Notes: a model not told the origin generated them from the sequence alone. DNA of 64,000 nt from Ditylenchus dipsaci (GCA_004194705.1 SADC01000350.1:124001-188000), one strand, 5' to 3'. Numbered from the stretch's first letter, positions 1-11,559 are shown. Numbers and translations: made by a program.

Positions 1-770
1 TAAAATGGCACTTTTTGACGAAAAATGACCAAATTGTACTTTTTGGCCAAGTGTGCTTTTTCAAAATTTTGAGTTACGTACCCTGGGTTAAATAATTTAA
101 GTCACCCTCTAAATTATTTAATCCCCCTTCAAAGAGGAAGGTTAAAAAATTTTGACCCTGGGGCCCGTACTCAAAATTTTGAATCAAAATTGCAGAAGTA
201 TTAGATAAAAGAAGGATTAGCAAAAATAGCCAAAAAAAACTGTTCCTAAAAAAACCAGCCCGATGCGTAATCAAATAGTGGGCTAACAAAACTTTTGTCC
301 GGGCGACAAAAGCACTTAAAGTGGGCTTTTATCCGGTTACCGACTGTTGCTTAGTTCAAGAAGAAGCTCTGTGTTTAGAGAGACTACAACCTTTACTATA
401 CCATCGTTCATGTTGGGTCTCAAACACACTGTAAATATTATTTTTATGACAACACAAAATGAAGATAAACGATGAATGTGGTATTAGTAAAGCTTTTAAA
501 AAAACGAAAATTTTCGCCGCTGTCTCAGGCTCCAAGGATTGAAAAATAAATCCCCCTATCCAGTAGAGTCTTCCTTCCTAATAAGCCACACTCCCCCCTC
601 TAGAAGTTGATTCTAAAAAAGCCGCCAGGGGCTCTATTAGAGCATTAGGATATGTAATTGAGCACGAAGGTTAAAAATTATCTGAAAAATCTTTTTTCAG
701 AAAAAAACATATTTTGATTTTAGTAAAGCTTTTTAAAATTTCGATCCCAGATTTGTTTACGCACATTTAC
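1..770. other. AT-rich non-coding stretch
   Basis: No convincing gene was seen. Short runs around 110-200 form an imperfect inverted repeat (AAATTATTTAA and CAAAATTTTGA motifs). Sequence like the opening bases recurs near 1135-1200 in the other orientation, consistent with the two ends of an old inverted-repeat element lying around the exon at 771-1088. Confidence 0.3.
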
Positions 771-2171
771 CTTAATGAATAAATCCATGACCTCTTGCAC
801 TTGTCCATTTACTAGAGAATGATCAATCGCCACTCTGCGATTAGTAGAACAAACCCAATTGACGAGTTCACTTGCACTGCAAATTGTGTTCACCTCCTTA
901 GAGTGATCAGTCAACTCAATACGTAATATGTCTTCAAAGCAGAATAGAGGTATATCGTGAGGCAATTTCAATGGCGGCAGAGTGTTGCATCTTATATTAG
1001 TTTGAAATGTAGTTTTAACGCAGTTTTTAAAAAGGTATTTGAAAGCTTGCGTAGATATAAAAGCGCCACAGGTATCCTGTTCATTTTTCTACAAAGAGTT
1101 AGATTAAAAATGGCTTGCGAACTACAAATTTAAATAAAAAAGTACATTTGGCCAAAAAAGTACAATTTGGTCATTTTTCGTCAAAAAAACAGCATTTTAT
1201 CCAGTGCTTATTGATATTTGAGCAACAAAAAAAAAGATTTTGGCGTAAAATTTCAAAAATAAAAAAGATTTAGGGTCTCAAAAAGTACACATCTTTTTAA
1301 AAAGTACATTTCGATACCCTGAATTAAAATCTAATTTCAGATAAATAAACTGCAGCCTTGCGATTTTTATTTCAGGTTTGGGTGATTGACGACCGTCTGG
1401 ATGAATAGGACATTCCGGCTACAATTGTTTAAATAGGATTAGCAAAAATTGCTGAATGCAATTTTTTTGTATTCGAATCCAGGCATGTGCAGAGAGACCC
1501 TACTTCTAGCAATGTGGGTAAATGTTTTGAGCTTAAAAGCGGGAAAGGGGTAGAGTCACATTTCATTTCGCGACATGTCATTTGGCAATATTCCATTTAT
1601 TTTCTCTGTCTTTTTCAATAATAATAGTTCATCATAATAATTGAACAATAATAGTAGTAGTTCTTATTGAAAAGTGACCTAAAGTCCTCCCGATACCCTA
1701 AAAACACCATTCACCCTTAAGGGGTGCCTGGCAAATTTTTACACTTAGGCAAGAGTTAGAGAGCGTATGTTAGGAAGGACTCAAACATGCGTTTGCAACA
1801 AAGAGCTAGAATTTTCGTGCTAATATTAGGCAGCTCTCAAGTTGCTAAACGGTTTTTTATTGATTTTTTTGTGCAAATCCATAGGGCAAGGGCTTAACCA
1901 TGCAAATTTTTCAAAATAATGTAGAGGTACTTTTTGTCAAGGGAGTGTGAAATTAAACAGAACATTTAACTTACCTCAGTCGTTGTTATCTGTAAGGACA
2001 ATAACTCGAAAACACTTGTGACTAATTGAAATCCTTGCAACAAGTCAACATTTTCCAGTTTGTAATAGTGCAGACAGGCAATACTTATTTTTAAGTAGGC
2101 TGGTATTGAATTTCCAGCTAAATCTTTCAACGATATCGGCATTGTTTCCGGAAACCACAATGGGTCTAACA
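771..2171 (-). CDS. Unknown protein, two linked exons of a partial gene
   Basis: I do not recognise the family. Two open exons on the minus strand join in frame. Exon 1975..2171 follows an AG acceptor and ends in ACTGAG before GTAAGT. Exon 771..1088 (318 bp, 106 codons, phase 0) follows TTTGTAG and ends at AAG before GTAAATG. The protein is rich in Leu, Ile and Phe with regular hydrophobic spacing, and its second exon contains LPHDIPLF and WVCSTNRRVAID. It resembles the C-terminal repeat part of F-box-associated proteins in general composition only. The 886-bp intron is mostly inverted-repeat sequence. An F-box-like exon lies upstream on the same strand (5367..5609), so all three may be one gene; this is inference. 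The downstream end of the gene was not found. Confidence 0.4.
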
Positions 2172-2405
2172 CTAAATTTCTGCTTTAAAGGACCATGAAA
2201 CTTGATAAGCACAGCAATTTGGAAATTTTAAAATTCGCGCGGGACCACCCTAATTTTGTCAATAATGTTTTCGAATTAATTTTTTGGCACTTGTGTACTT
2301 GGGGCGTCCCTTTTTTGGGTGCCCATGTAAACAAGTAAACCCAAGTAAACAAGTAAACAATTTGTCAACTATTAATAGTGTTTAGACGTCTTCTAATGAT
2401 TTTTA

Positions 2406-3239
2406 TACGCTAAAAACGATAAAAAAAGTTGTTTCCGAACAATTCACGTACTAAAAAATATGTTTTCAAAAAAAATTGGTTGCTAAAAATTGACCAACTG
2501 CCTTGGTCCCCCAAGGTTAATAAACCAAAAAGGGTACCTGGATACTCCAAAAATACTGAAAAGATGGGATTTGAACATAGTTTTGTTAGCTGGGGCCTAC
2601 CGCATAAAGAAATTCTGGTATGCATACAGTTTATGCATCCAGAGTCACTTTCGAGTGATCTGTGTCTAAGGTATGTGGGTGTGCGCATCTCAACCCCAAG
2701 CAACCAAGCCCCCTGCGCCCCCGAAGGGGGCGCAGGGGGTTAGAGATGCGCGCACTCACTTACTTTAGACATGACTCCGAGAAGTACTCTCGGTCAAAAA
2801 GGCATGTAGAGACTCTTTCTGCCCAGCTCCAGTGACCAAAACGCGGTAAGATGGGTCGTAGCCTTTAGGCCCTTTTTTCCACTTTTGGCGTTCTGCCCTA
2901 TGTTATACTTTAGCCACATAGGCTTTATTTTAAAGCCATTTTGTGGTTCTTAAGACATTTTTTAGTCCCGGCTAACGTGCGCTGGCCTACCCTGAGCCTA
3001 AGCCTAAGCCTAAGTTAAAAAAATAAGGCCTAAGTGGCTAAAATATAACATAGGGCAGAACGCCAAAAAGTGGAAAAAAAGGCCCTAACGCCTCTACGCC
3101 GGTAAGATACCTAAATACATAATATTCTACCTTGGGGGACCAAGGCAGTTGGTCAACTTAAGATAACCAAATTTTTTTTGAAAACCTTTTTGTAGTACGG
3201 AAATTGTTTTCAAACTACTTTTTTATCGGTTTTAGCGTA
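2406..3239. mobile_element. Nested inverted-repeat element with CTTGGTCCCCCAAGG motif
   Basis: Terminal inverted repeats of roughly 120 bp start with TACGCTAAAA and include the CCTTGGTCCCCCAAGG palindrome on both arms. The interior carries a dispersed module (about 2615-2830) that recurs at 33700, 41370, 47560, 49020 and 51690, and a GC-rich perfect hairpin near 2707-2741. It is non-coding; the ORFs over it are repeat shadows. Confidence 0.6.
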
Positions 3240-3405
3240 CAGTCAAATTTCTTTATAAGCTACACCTGAGTCCGGTCCCAAATAGGGTATGTTCCGTATA
3301 ATATACCCCTATATAAGCTACACTCCATATAAGCTACACCTCTCTATAAGCTACATCTAGGATCGGTCCCAAGGTGTAGCTTATAGAGAAGTTTGCTGTA
3401 TAAAA
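3240..3405. repeat. MITE-like repeat with AAGCTACACC motif
   Basis: Inverted ends read TACAGTCAAATTTCTTTATA and GAAGTTTGCTGTATA, with several copies of the TATAAGCTACACC motif between. A related piece lies at 58740-58835. The TA at each end and the CAGTC terminus suggest a Tc1/mariner-type MITE. Confidence 0.45.
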
Positions 3406-3823
3406 ATTACTTAGAAAACGTTCAATCCCTACTCACAGTTGACCAAAAAAGGCTACTTCCCCCCCCCCCCAAGTTAACAAGTTCCATTTTTTTATCTGCG
3501 TTTAAAATTGGGATTCTATTTATAAGTTAGTTTTTATAACAGTCTAGTAGAAGACAGTTGTGGAACAGTGAAAGTCGGATGAGTTGTCCGATCTGGCATT
3601 ATCGAGCAATGTTGGGCTCGACTAGTATACAGTTCTATATTTTGAACAAATTTTACATGCAAACCAAAAAAAATTCGAAAAGATTATTGACAAAATTAAG
3701 GTGCTCCCGCGTGAATTCCAAATTTCCAAATTGCTGTGCTTATCAAGTTGCATGGTCCTTTAAAGCGGCCACGGACAATTTCCTGCCGCGCCAAATCCCT
3801 GTCGTATAAAATAATAGTACAAC

Positions 3824-4069
3824 ATACCGTATAACCTCTATTAAACGGGCACCCCTACAGTTAACGTTTTTCAAATTTGCTTTGCTTTTTTAACCCCAAT
3901 ATTGTTTATTTTTTGAAACGGACGACCACTCATTTTGTAGAGTTTGTGAATCTCTATAAAATGAGTGGTCGTCCGTTTCAAAAAATAAACAATATTGGGG
4001 TTAAAAAGCAAAGCAAATTTGAAAAACGTTAACTGTAGGGGTGCCCGTTTAATAGAGGTTATACGGTAT
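3824..4069. mobile_element. Near-perfect 246-bp palindrome (fold-back MITE)
   Basis: Left arm ATACCGTATAACCTC... is matched by right arm ...GAGGTTATACGGTAT. The arms are about 118 bp and almost identical, with a loop of about 9 bp (TTTGTGAAT) and a single obvious mismatch beside it. The flanks carry near-repeats of AATAGTACAAC. It is non-coding. Confidence 0.75.
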
Positions 4070-4411
4070 AATAGTACATAATAGTACAACCATATCCAAT
4101 TATTTTCTCAACTGAACAAATATGGTTCTGAGCTTAATCGTATGTTAAATCGTCAACTGCGTCGAGAGCGTCGACTGTGGTATAGTTCGACCTAAATCAA
4201 CGCTCTACACAACGGACGCTTCCATAACGGACAATAAGTTAGTCTCTTCGGGTTCTTTTATTGAGAGCGTCGATTGTAGACGAAATTGCCAATGCCCCTC
4301 TACCCCTCTTCAATAGAGCCTTATCCCCTGCTTTGAGGGCCTCTGAGTTCAAAATCCGAATAGACCTTTGGAATAGACTAATTCCTATAAATTGGAATAG
4401 ACCTATTTTAG

Positions 4412-4597
4412 GATGGTTCTCGTATCTGCAGTCTTCTGCCGACAGATGAAATGAAAACTCACCGCTATGACGATGCCAGAACTCTATATGAAGGTGCAAG
4501 ACGAGGTGCTCGTGTCTCAACCAATGGACCAATGCTCGGCTATCGAATCAATCAAGAAGACGGAACACGACCTTATGTTTGGATCAGCTACGATGAG
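4412..4597 (+). pseudogene. Duplicated exon of long-chain acyl-CoA synthetase
   Basis: This 186-bp exon (62 codons) is open and preceded by CTATTTTAG. It differs at only about two positions from the exon at 62559..62744: one Met/Leu change and one silent TAT/TAC. It encodes the ACSL-type segment with [13 protein letters not shown] and LGYR. About 45 bp of the following intron, beginning GTATAATTTGC, are also shared. The next ACSL exon does not follow; a different short open piece ends at TAG near 4704. The upstream sequence is unrelated to that of the 62.5-kb copy. It is therefore an isolated duplicated exon rather than a working gene. Confidence 0.75.
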
Positions 4598-4919
4598 GTA
4601 TAATTTGCTTACTTGCATGGAAATCACGAGTCTACATATTTTACAACAGACGATTCTGAACATTGATCACCCGACAATTGGCCGTTTACTCGAGGAGATG
4701 AATTAGGCTCAAAAGTTCAGTGACACCTACAAACAATTCATCCAGCTATAATATATTCGCGGCCTGACCCACATTTTATTGAGCATCAGTAGTACGTGGA
4801 AATGTTATATTGTATTGCTTTGTTTTCGTTTAAGGAGTTGTTTGTCAATGTTGTTCAAGTTGGTTCTCAATAAATATGCAATTTGTTTAGTTGGGAAATT
4901 GATTGAATATGGTTTAACT

Positions 4920-5030
4920 AGTATATTCCCCAGCAGGGAATTGTCTCCGGCAGGGAAATGTCCGGCAGGGGATTAGCCGCAGCAGGAAATTGGCGCGGCA
5001 GGAAATTGGCGCGGCAGGAAATTGTCACGT
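4920..5030. repeat. Short GCAGGRAATTG tandem repeat
   Basis: Roughly six degenerate copies of a 15-19 bp unit containing GGCAGGAAATTG. It is probably a minisatellite or a remnant of a tandem-arm element. Confidence 0.5.
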
Positions 5031-5037
5031 ACCGCTT

Positions 5038-5360
5038 TAAAGGGGCATGTCGCCGCCGATAGGAATATTTTGAAAGAAGGGTACCAAGTGGATTCAAACA
5101 AGAATTAATTTGACAAAATTTTGAAAAAGTCGAGGAAAAATTATACCTCTAGTGGGAATCGAACCGACGACCAACTTTCGAAGTCCACCAACTCTAGGCC
5201 ACCAGTGCTATTGCGTAAAAGAAAGGCTTTTGATTACTTATATACCCGCAAGGCACTCAACTAAAATTTATTTTAATTTAATTGTCTTTAATTCTCATTT
5301 GAATTGGCCCGGTACCCGCCTTTCAAAATATTCCCATCGGCGACGAGCATGCCCCTTCAA
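5038..5360. mobile_element. Fold-back element, TCGCCGAT-GGAATATTTTGAAAG family, copy 1
   Basis: Ends AAAGGGGCATG.TCGCCG and CGGCGACGAGCATGCCCCTT are inverted repeats of about 40 bp that continue through GGAATATTTTGAAAG and its complement. Two relatives lie at 26920..27587 and 55872..56437. The interior includes a tRNA-like segment on the minus strand. Confidence 0.65.
5149..5205 (-). other. tRNA-derived fragment inside fold-back element
   Basis: Read on the minus strand, this 57-nt segment has a box-B-like T arm (GGTTCGATTCC) and a 7-bp pairing between CTGGTGG at the 5' end and CCACTAG at the 3' end. It is too short for a full tRNA and lacks a normal D arm, so it is a tRNA relic or a tRNA-like SINE head. 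The related copy at 55872..56437 keeps a similar T-arm sequence near 55978-55993. Confidence 0.4.
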
Positions 5361-5366
5361 TTAATT

Positions 5367-5609
5367 TCACCAATCACAAAGGCTAAAAATGTTACAATGC
5401 TCAGACAAATCTTGTTTAACCATTTTATGAAACACTTCGCAGGTTTCACTAGTGAATACAAATGTACGCTCAGGGATGTAAAGTGGATATTGCGCAAAAC
5501 GGTGTAGGACAATAATATTAAGCCTGCTATCTGCATACCGTACATTTGCTAGCTGTTGGCGGTTAAAGTAGCTAAGAATTTCCACAATTAACTCATTACA
5601 AAAAATCAT
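5367..5609 (-). CDS. F-box-like N-terminal exon
   Basis: Minus-strand exon starting with ATG at 5609. The protein starts MIFCNELIVEILSYFNRQQL and continues with an Arg- and Leu-rich second helix and YPLYIPER. This is the general pattern of an F-box (hydrophobic helix, short turn, second helix, then ...YPL...), the domain that docks to Skp1 in SCF ubiquitin ligases. A GTTAAAC that could be a donor follows FHKM near 5415, so coding probably ends there rather than at the stop at 5367. It may be the first exon of the gene whose later exons are at 771..2171; the distance and the repeats between make that uncertain. Confidence 0.4.
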   Translation of the reverse strand: MIFCNELIVEILSYFNRQQLANVRYADSRLNIIVLHRFAQYPLYIPERTFVFTSETCEVFHKMVKQDLSEHCNIFSLCDW

Positions 5610-6233
5610 TTTATTCTGAACCAGTGTAGAAACGAATTTGCGAAATAATATTTTTTATGGTATTGCTTTCATGCTTTTTTATTTAAACATAATCTAAATG
5701 CCAATAAAACACACACACTTTTAAACAACATGTACAGACACCTTGTTATTTTGTGTTCACATTCGATTTTTCAGGACTTCAATTCGGTAGCTTAAGGATT
5801 ATCTTACCACATCGGGTAGGGAAGATTTAGAATATCACGCTGAACACGATGGCGCAAATCGTTTCTGGTTCAATATTTATCAAAGTGGGTAAAAAGTCCA
5901 ACTACTCGAATGGTCCTCTTCACTATAAAGCTGTCTATCTGTCCCATGTATGTCCAGCCCCCAACCTCTCTTCTCCACCTGGTCCCCTGTCTGACATTAT
6001 ACTGATTGAATATATAAATTACCTAAAGATTTCTAAAAAAATAAGAAAGATCTATATGCATAGTTATAAAAGTTGAGTCTCCATCCGGTCATATACAGGG
6101 TGGCCCAAAAAAACCTGAAATTTTTCAAAATTAACACTGTTTTGTTTAAGACTTTTGAATTTATGTATTTCTTACAATATTCAGCGGTGTTTGTAGCTTC
6201 TTTAAAAGCCAAGATCAAGTGCTACGTGCTAGT
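5610..6233. other. Intergenic, no recognised gene
   Basis: An ATG-led ORF at 5849-6076 has no recognisable domain and ends in AT-rich sequence. I see no splice structure that supports it. Nothing else stands out. Confidence 0.3.
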
Positions 6234-6241
6234 GCAAAAAC

Positions 6242-7073
6242 GGCTGTACGAACTTCCGTAAGAAGACAATTTCGTAAGAGCGAATTTTCGCAAAAGCGAA
6301 TTTTCGTAAGAAATTTTTTTCGTAAGAGCGAATTTTCGTAAGAAACTTTTTCGTAACAGCGAATTTTCGTAACAAGCTTTTTCGTAACGCGGTTTTCAGT
6401 AACATTAGTGATATGTTAAGTTGCTTTTTTTGCTTTTTGATCCTCCTTTGATGTTTCTTATAGCTTCTGTGATGTTTTGACCAAAAATAGTCAAGAAAAA
6501 ATGAAACAGTCAGAGGGTGGAATCGAGCCACTGGTGAAAAAAATTCATTCCATCAACTTACCTACTGCACCATACATGCCACTAATGGGAAATAGCTATG
6601 TGTAGTATATAATATGTGAATTCTAGCTCGGAGTTTTTCACCATGCTTTTGGGTATTTCTGCTGGTCTCCTAATGGATGAAAAATCTGGGGGTCAACTAA
6701 TTATCGAAATTTTCAGTCATATGACCTATGCTTACCGACTTTTGTGCTCATACAGTTAATAGTCATATAATTAACTGTTCGAAGTGTCAAACAGTAACAG
6801 AAAGACCAAAACAAATGAATCAGATGAAATCCTGAATTAGAAAAATTGAATAAGAGTGAAAAAAATTTCGATCATTTCCTCTTACGAAAGAAATTCGTTA
6901 CGAAAATTCGCTGTTACAAAAAAGTTTCTTACGAAAATTCGCTGTTATGAAAAATTTTCTTACGAATTTTCGCTGTTACGAAACTGTTTCTTACGAAAAT
7001 ATTTCTTACGAAAGTTCGCTCTTACGAAACTTCGCTCTTACGAAATTGTCTTGTTACGAAAGTTCGTACAGCC
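6242..7073. mobile_element. Fold-back transposon with tandem-repeat arms, GGCTGTAC family, copy 1
   Basis: The ends are GGCTGTACGAACTT and AAGTTCGTACAGCC-like inverted repeats. Exact 8-bp target duplications GCAAAAAC flank the element (6234-6241 and 7074-7081). Each arm is a tandem array of a roughly 16-20 bp unit (TTTCGTAAGAGCGAATTT and its complement), not a simple inverted repeat. The centre (6400-6850) is unique and has no transposase. Confidence 0.8.
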
Positions 7074-7081
7074 GCAAAAAC

Positions 7082-7440
7082 ATTTCGAAAATCATAGCAA
7101 AATTTCAAAGTAATATGTCAGAATTTGCTGTTCAAATTCAGACTTTTTGAACAGTTAAAATTAGACGATTCAGTCATTGAAATTTTGCGTGTCGCATTCA
7201 TTTATTGTTTTTTTTCATCGTGTCTCTATTTTTTATATTGAATTTGGTGTAACAAGCATGAACGGTTGCAGTCTTAGGTCATAAGGTCAGCTTCGAAGCA
7301 AGCAACATATGGAAGCAACCACTTAGTGAGTTAGCCATGTGCAGCAAGCCGCTTTAATCTCATGCTACGAGAGCTAGACCTAAGACTACGTCAGAATGAG
7401 AGGACTCGGTACCAGCCTCGGTACCACCGGCCGATTTTTG
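7082..7440. other. Intergenic, nothing recognised
   Basis: AT-rich sequence grading into the minisatellite that follows. No feature could be supported. Confidence 0.3.
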
Positions 7441-7459
7441 GCAAAAACCCCGCCCCGAA

Positions 7460-7960
7460 AACCCGGGGTACGTAGGTGGGTTGCTAGGGTAGATAAGTGG
7501 GGTAGGTGAGTGACATGGTAGAGTATGTATGTGGCCAGGTATGGTATGTTGATGGCCTGCTAGGGTGGTTAAGTGGCCAGTTAGGTTATGGTGGCTACGG
7601 AGGATATTTAGTTGGCTTGATAAGGTAGGTAGATGGTCGGGTAGGTTAGTTAGGTGGTCGAGTCGGGTGAGGTAGGTTGTTCCTATTGATCTCTCATCGG
7701 CGCCAGCGAAGGTGGTCAGGTAGTTGGTCAGACAGGGAAGGTAGGTGGCCTGGTAGGGTAGGTGAGTAGTCAGGTAAGGTAGGTAGGTGGCCAAAGTGGG
7801 TGTGCTGGTAGTTAAGATAACTGGCCAAGTGGAATAGGTAGCTACCTTGATATGGCATGTAGGTCCAGCTAAGATAGTTAAATGGTCAGGTAGGGTAGCT
7901 ATGTTTCCCGGTGGGATAGATGGGTGGCCTGCTAAAGAAGGTAGGTTGTCTGTAACGGTA
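7460..7960. repeat. GGTAGGTGG minisatellite
   Basis: About 500 bp of degenerate GT/G-rich tandem units (variants of GGTCAGGTAGGGTAGGTAGGT, about 20-28 bp). The 144-residue minus ORF over it is low-complexity Leu/Pro/Tyr/Thr and is a shadow. Confidence 0.7.
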
Positions 7961-7974
7961 CGTAGATGGCCTGG

Positions 7975-8290
7975 GAGTGGCTAGGTGGTCAGGTCGGACC
8001 ACCACAAGGGTGCTGGAAGCATCAAGATGGGCTTCTAGCCACGTGGACACACCCGAACCACCAAAATCGGCCTTTAACTACCGGGATCGGCTCAAAACCA
8101 CCAGGTGGGTGGCATCCCGGATCACGAGGATAACGTCGGATTCACGTTGGCACTTCCGAACCGCCAGAATGGGCCCTAGACCACGCGGGCACACCCGAAT
8201 CACGAGGATGGCGTCTATTTCACGTGGCTACACCCGAACCACCAGAAAGGGGCATAGACCACGTGGGCACACCCGAACCGGCAGGATGGG
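7975..8290. repeat. CACCCGAACCACCAGAATGG minisatellite
   Basis: Degenerate tandem units of about 35-38 bp with the core ACACCCGAACCACCAG and CACGTGG. The Thr/Arg-rich ORF across it is a repeat product. Confidence 0.65.
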
Positions 8291-8504
8291 TACCAAAGAA
8301 AGGAAAGAAAGCATGGCGGTACACAGCATAATATGTCAAAGCTATTCCGGTTATACGCCGCGTAGCGGGGTGGCGCCTTCTAGTATGAGTACTAAACCGG
8401 TTTGATTCTGTTTGTTTGTTATGTGTCTCTAATAAATCTTTTGGCTGGCTTTTGGTTTTTAATGTTTAATGTAGTTATACCGAAAAAATTTAACCATCGT
8501 TTTA

Positions 8505-8672
8505 AGTGTTCCGAAAAAATTTTCCGTTCCGTTCCGAATTCCGTTCCGAAAATTTTCGAAATCTCATTCCGTTCCGGATTCCGTTCCGAAATTTTTAAAG
8601 AATGAATTCCGTTCCGAAATTATTTAAAATCTGATTCCGTTCCGAATTCCGTTCCGAATGATTTTTTGTTCC
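8505..8672. repeat. CCGTTCCGAAWT tandem repeat
   Basis: Repeated CCGTTCCGAATT and CCGTTCCGAAAATTT units over about 165 bp. Confidence 0.7.
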
Positions 8673-8789
8673 GGCGCACTCCTGCTCAGGAGCTTTTGAC
8701 ACCGGCGGATACCCTCGCCTCTAAGATTACAAAATCACAAATAAGATAACTTCAAGTTATCAACTATGGGTAGCGATGTCTGCAGATTA

Positions 8790-9050
8790 AGTAATGGCAC
8801 TCCCACTCACTCTCCGGATACACTTACTTAATCTCCAGACATCGCTACCCACTCTTAGGGTACTCCTACAAACTCTCATGGTACCGCTACCCACTCTCCT
8901 GGCACACTTACTCACTCTCCTGGTACCCCTACTCACTTCCATGATACCTCTACCCACTCTCCAGATACTCCACCAACTCTTCAGGTGCCCCTACCAACTC
9001 TCCAGGTACCTCCAGACACTCTCCTGCTACCCCTACTTACTTCCATGGAG
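8790..9050. repeat. CTCTCCGGTACCCCTACC minisatellite
   Basis: About ten units of roughly 24 bp (ACTCTCCTGGTACCCCTACCC-like). A second small patch of the same unit is at 9425-9510, so an inserted or diverged stretch separates the two. Confidence 0.7.
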
Positions 9051-9548
9051 CATGACTCATACTTGAGTCAACTAAATATGAATAAGAAACAAACACGAAA
9101 AATTCTGGAAAAAGGTGATTCAGTCAAATTATATCACATCGTCAATCACGTTTAACCAACCGCACCTTGAATTGCTAATGCTCTATTGAGACTCAAATAT
9201 GAACATACTCTAGTCTAAGCACGTCAATTATTTACCATTGTCGAAGTACTCAGACTGAAGCATGACTCATACTTGAGTCAAGTATAATGTAACATGCATA
9301 AAAAAGCTTCATCCAAAAATTTAAGCCTGATCCAATTGTTTGGATTCTAAAAAATGAAAAGAGACAACTGCTCAAGAGGATGAATTATAAATTAATAAAG
9401 TCACAGGTTTATTAATTGAAACTGCAGGTACCCTCACCCGCTCTCCAGCTACCCTTCCCGCTCTCCGTTACTTTTACCCACTCTACAGGTAGCCCTAGCC
9501 GCTCTCTTATCCGACTTACTTGCTTTCTTAAAAAATTTTATAGACAAA
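9051..9548. other. Intergenic with near-duplicate ATGACTCATACTTGAGTCAA
   Basis: The motif CATGACTCATACTTGAGTCAA occurs at about 9050-9070 and 9260-9280. There are no coding signals. Confidence 0.35.
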
Positions 9549-9556
9549 AATTTAAC

Positions 9557-10405
9557 GGCTGTACACCGAAATATAAGCGCCAATTTGGTAAGAAGTCGTT
9601 TTGGTAAGAAATTTTTTTGGTACGCGGTTAATTTGGTAAGAAACTTTTTGGTACGCGGTTATTTTGGTAATAAACTTTATGGTACGCGGTTATAGGATGG
9701 CCTGAAAATTAAAAATTTTTAAATTTTTTAAACAAACCATTAAAAACAAACCTATCAGCTTCAACTGGACGACCACTTGGTTTGGTTGGTTCAGACTAAA
9801 AAATTTGAATTCCCGCAGCATTTTTCAAATTTGAAAAATTCAAATTATTTGAAAGGTGTGGACCAATTCATGTGTGGACCAATTTATGTGTAGACCGATT
9901 CGGTGTGGATCAATTCGCTTAACGCTCGTGAATGGATATCAACCTGACCAGAAGGTACCCATTTCGGGTTTTGGGATCTGGATAGGTGAAATCGGTGTTT
10001 TGGTCTTATCAAACCTTATTCACGTCACGATTTTACATTTGATAGCATGGTTTGTTTTTGAAATTCGGGAAGTTTTAATTTTAAGGCCATCCTGGTGGAT
10101 CCACCTGGTCAGGTGGTACCTACCCCAGATTTTGGGGTTGTGGTGTTGAAAATCGGGAATTTTGTCTTGGAAAACACAATTCCTCACACTATCTTGCATA
10201 TGATAGGTTTGTTTTTAAAATTTGAAAACCTTTAATTTTCAGGCCATCCTATAACCAAAATTCTTACCAAGACGACCTCTTACCAAAAATTTCTTACCAG
10301 AAAGTTTCTTACCAAGACAATTCTTACTAAAAAATTTCTTACTTAAAATACTTCTTACCGAAACGACCTCTTACCAAATTGGCGCTTATATTTCGGTGTA
10401 CAGCC
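9557..10405. mobile_element. Fold-back transposon with tandem-repeat arms, GGCTGTAC family, copy 2
   Basis: Ends GGCTGTACACCGAAATATA and complement. Exact 8-bp target duplications AATTTAAC lie at 9549-9556 and 10406-10413. The arms are tandem copies of TTGGTAAGAAAYTTTTTGGTACGCGG and its complement. A different inverted-repeat element (9695..10249) is inserted in the middle. Confidence 0.85.
9695..10249. mobile_element. Nested inverted-repeat element, GGATGGCCTGAAAATT ends
   Basis: Ends GGATGGCCTGAAAATTAAA and TTTAATTTTCAGGCCATCC are inverted repeats flanked by TATA on both sides. It sits inside the 9557..10405 fold-back element, so it is the younger insertion. The ORF within (9856-10149) has no recognisable domain. 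Confidence 0.65.
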
Positions 10406-10413
10406 AATTTAAC

Positions 10414-11559
10414 ACAGATAAAAAACGGTTCAAAAACAGTAAAAAAACTTTCTTCTCGAGACAAAAAACAAAAAATTCAAAAAGACACAAATTCAAATTC
10501 CCTCCGAATGACCACCTCCATACTCGAGTACAGATCCCCTAGTTAAAGTCGTCATTTCTCGCCGATCTTTTTTTTAAAGAAAGCTCATACCGTATTTACT
10601 GTATTAACTCCCCACCCTCTAATAAGTCCCCACCCTACGGACCTTATATCTCAGCCTAGAGCGAACATTTCGCAAATCTGTTTTTTGCGTTTTCTTAGTT
10701 GCCGCGAGTTTACCTGATTACACTTTTCAGATTTCGGTTGAGCACCCGAAAATCTCAAAATCGACCTCAAAATTTTTCGATTTTTTAGAGGTTGAAAAAT
10801 AACTCCCCATGGGGACTTAATACAGTAAATACGGTATTCAGCGCTACAAAATGCACCGTGCGCCTTGACCGTATCACCACTTCACTCCGAGATTTTGACT
10901 CTTGAATGAAAAAAACGACAGTTTGCTCAATAAACCCCAAAAATTAAAGGCTCAAATTGAAAACACCCCTCAAAATATGTAAATCCCCCTCAAATTAATT
11001 TTTTACCCCTCAAATTTGAATTTCGCACAAAATGTGTAAATCCCCCTTAAATTTGAAATTTACCCCCTCAAATTCAACATTTTTACCTCCCAAAATTTTC
11101 CTTTGAAACTTTTTGCAAATTTTTTACCTCAGTTTATAACTTTGACGTCTTTATCGTGATTTTTAATTTAGATTTGTTTTCTGGAGCCGTGGCAAACACG
11201 ATAAATCACAAGTGTTACGACAAATTCGACCGTAAAAATTCTCATTACGGAACACTGCTGTTTAGATTTTTTTAAGTTTAAGTCATAAGCAGTCATCAGC
11301 GTATCTTTCATCACAAAATGTTGGGAGGATATTTTAAGAGATTATTCATAAGATTTTTTATCGATTCTTCACAAACTAGGAAAGTACATGGTTAGTTTTC
11401 AGTGACATGAGTAGCCATAAAAATATTTTAGAAACCTGGGTTCTGGTTATGCATCTTCCGGTTGCGAATATGTAGTTAAATTCCCTAATTTTGCACCTTC
11501 TTGTGAAACATATAAACTTGATTGGTTAAACCGCCACATATAACAGTTATAACAATGTT
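10414..11559. other. Gene-poor region with one complete MITE
   Basis: It contains a MITE at about 10590-10835 whose ends read ACCGTATTTACTGTATTAA and TTAATACAGTAAATACGGT. Related ends occur at 16990-17256, 36870, 41711, 44640 and 44990. The rest (10910-11110) is a run of CCCCTCAAATT-type repeats. No gene was seen. Confidence 0.5.

Larger units (their letters stand above)
2189..3759. mobile_element. TTAA-flanked inverted-repeat element, large copy
   Basis: The ends are AGGACCATG and its complement CATGGTCCT, each directly flanked by TTAA (2185-2188 and 3760-3763). Inside the ends, the inverted arms continue with matching sequence (AAGCACAGCAATTTGGAAAT on the left and its complement at 3725-3744). 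It shares termini with four roughly 190-bp palindromic elements in this window and seems to be a long relative. A second element (2406..3239) is nested inside. There is no transposase. Confidence 0.7.

Noticed and set aside
7360..7794. 144-residue minus ORF
   Set aside because: Low-complexity product of a GT-rich minisatellite; no start context or domain.
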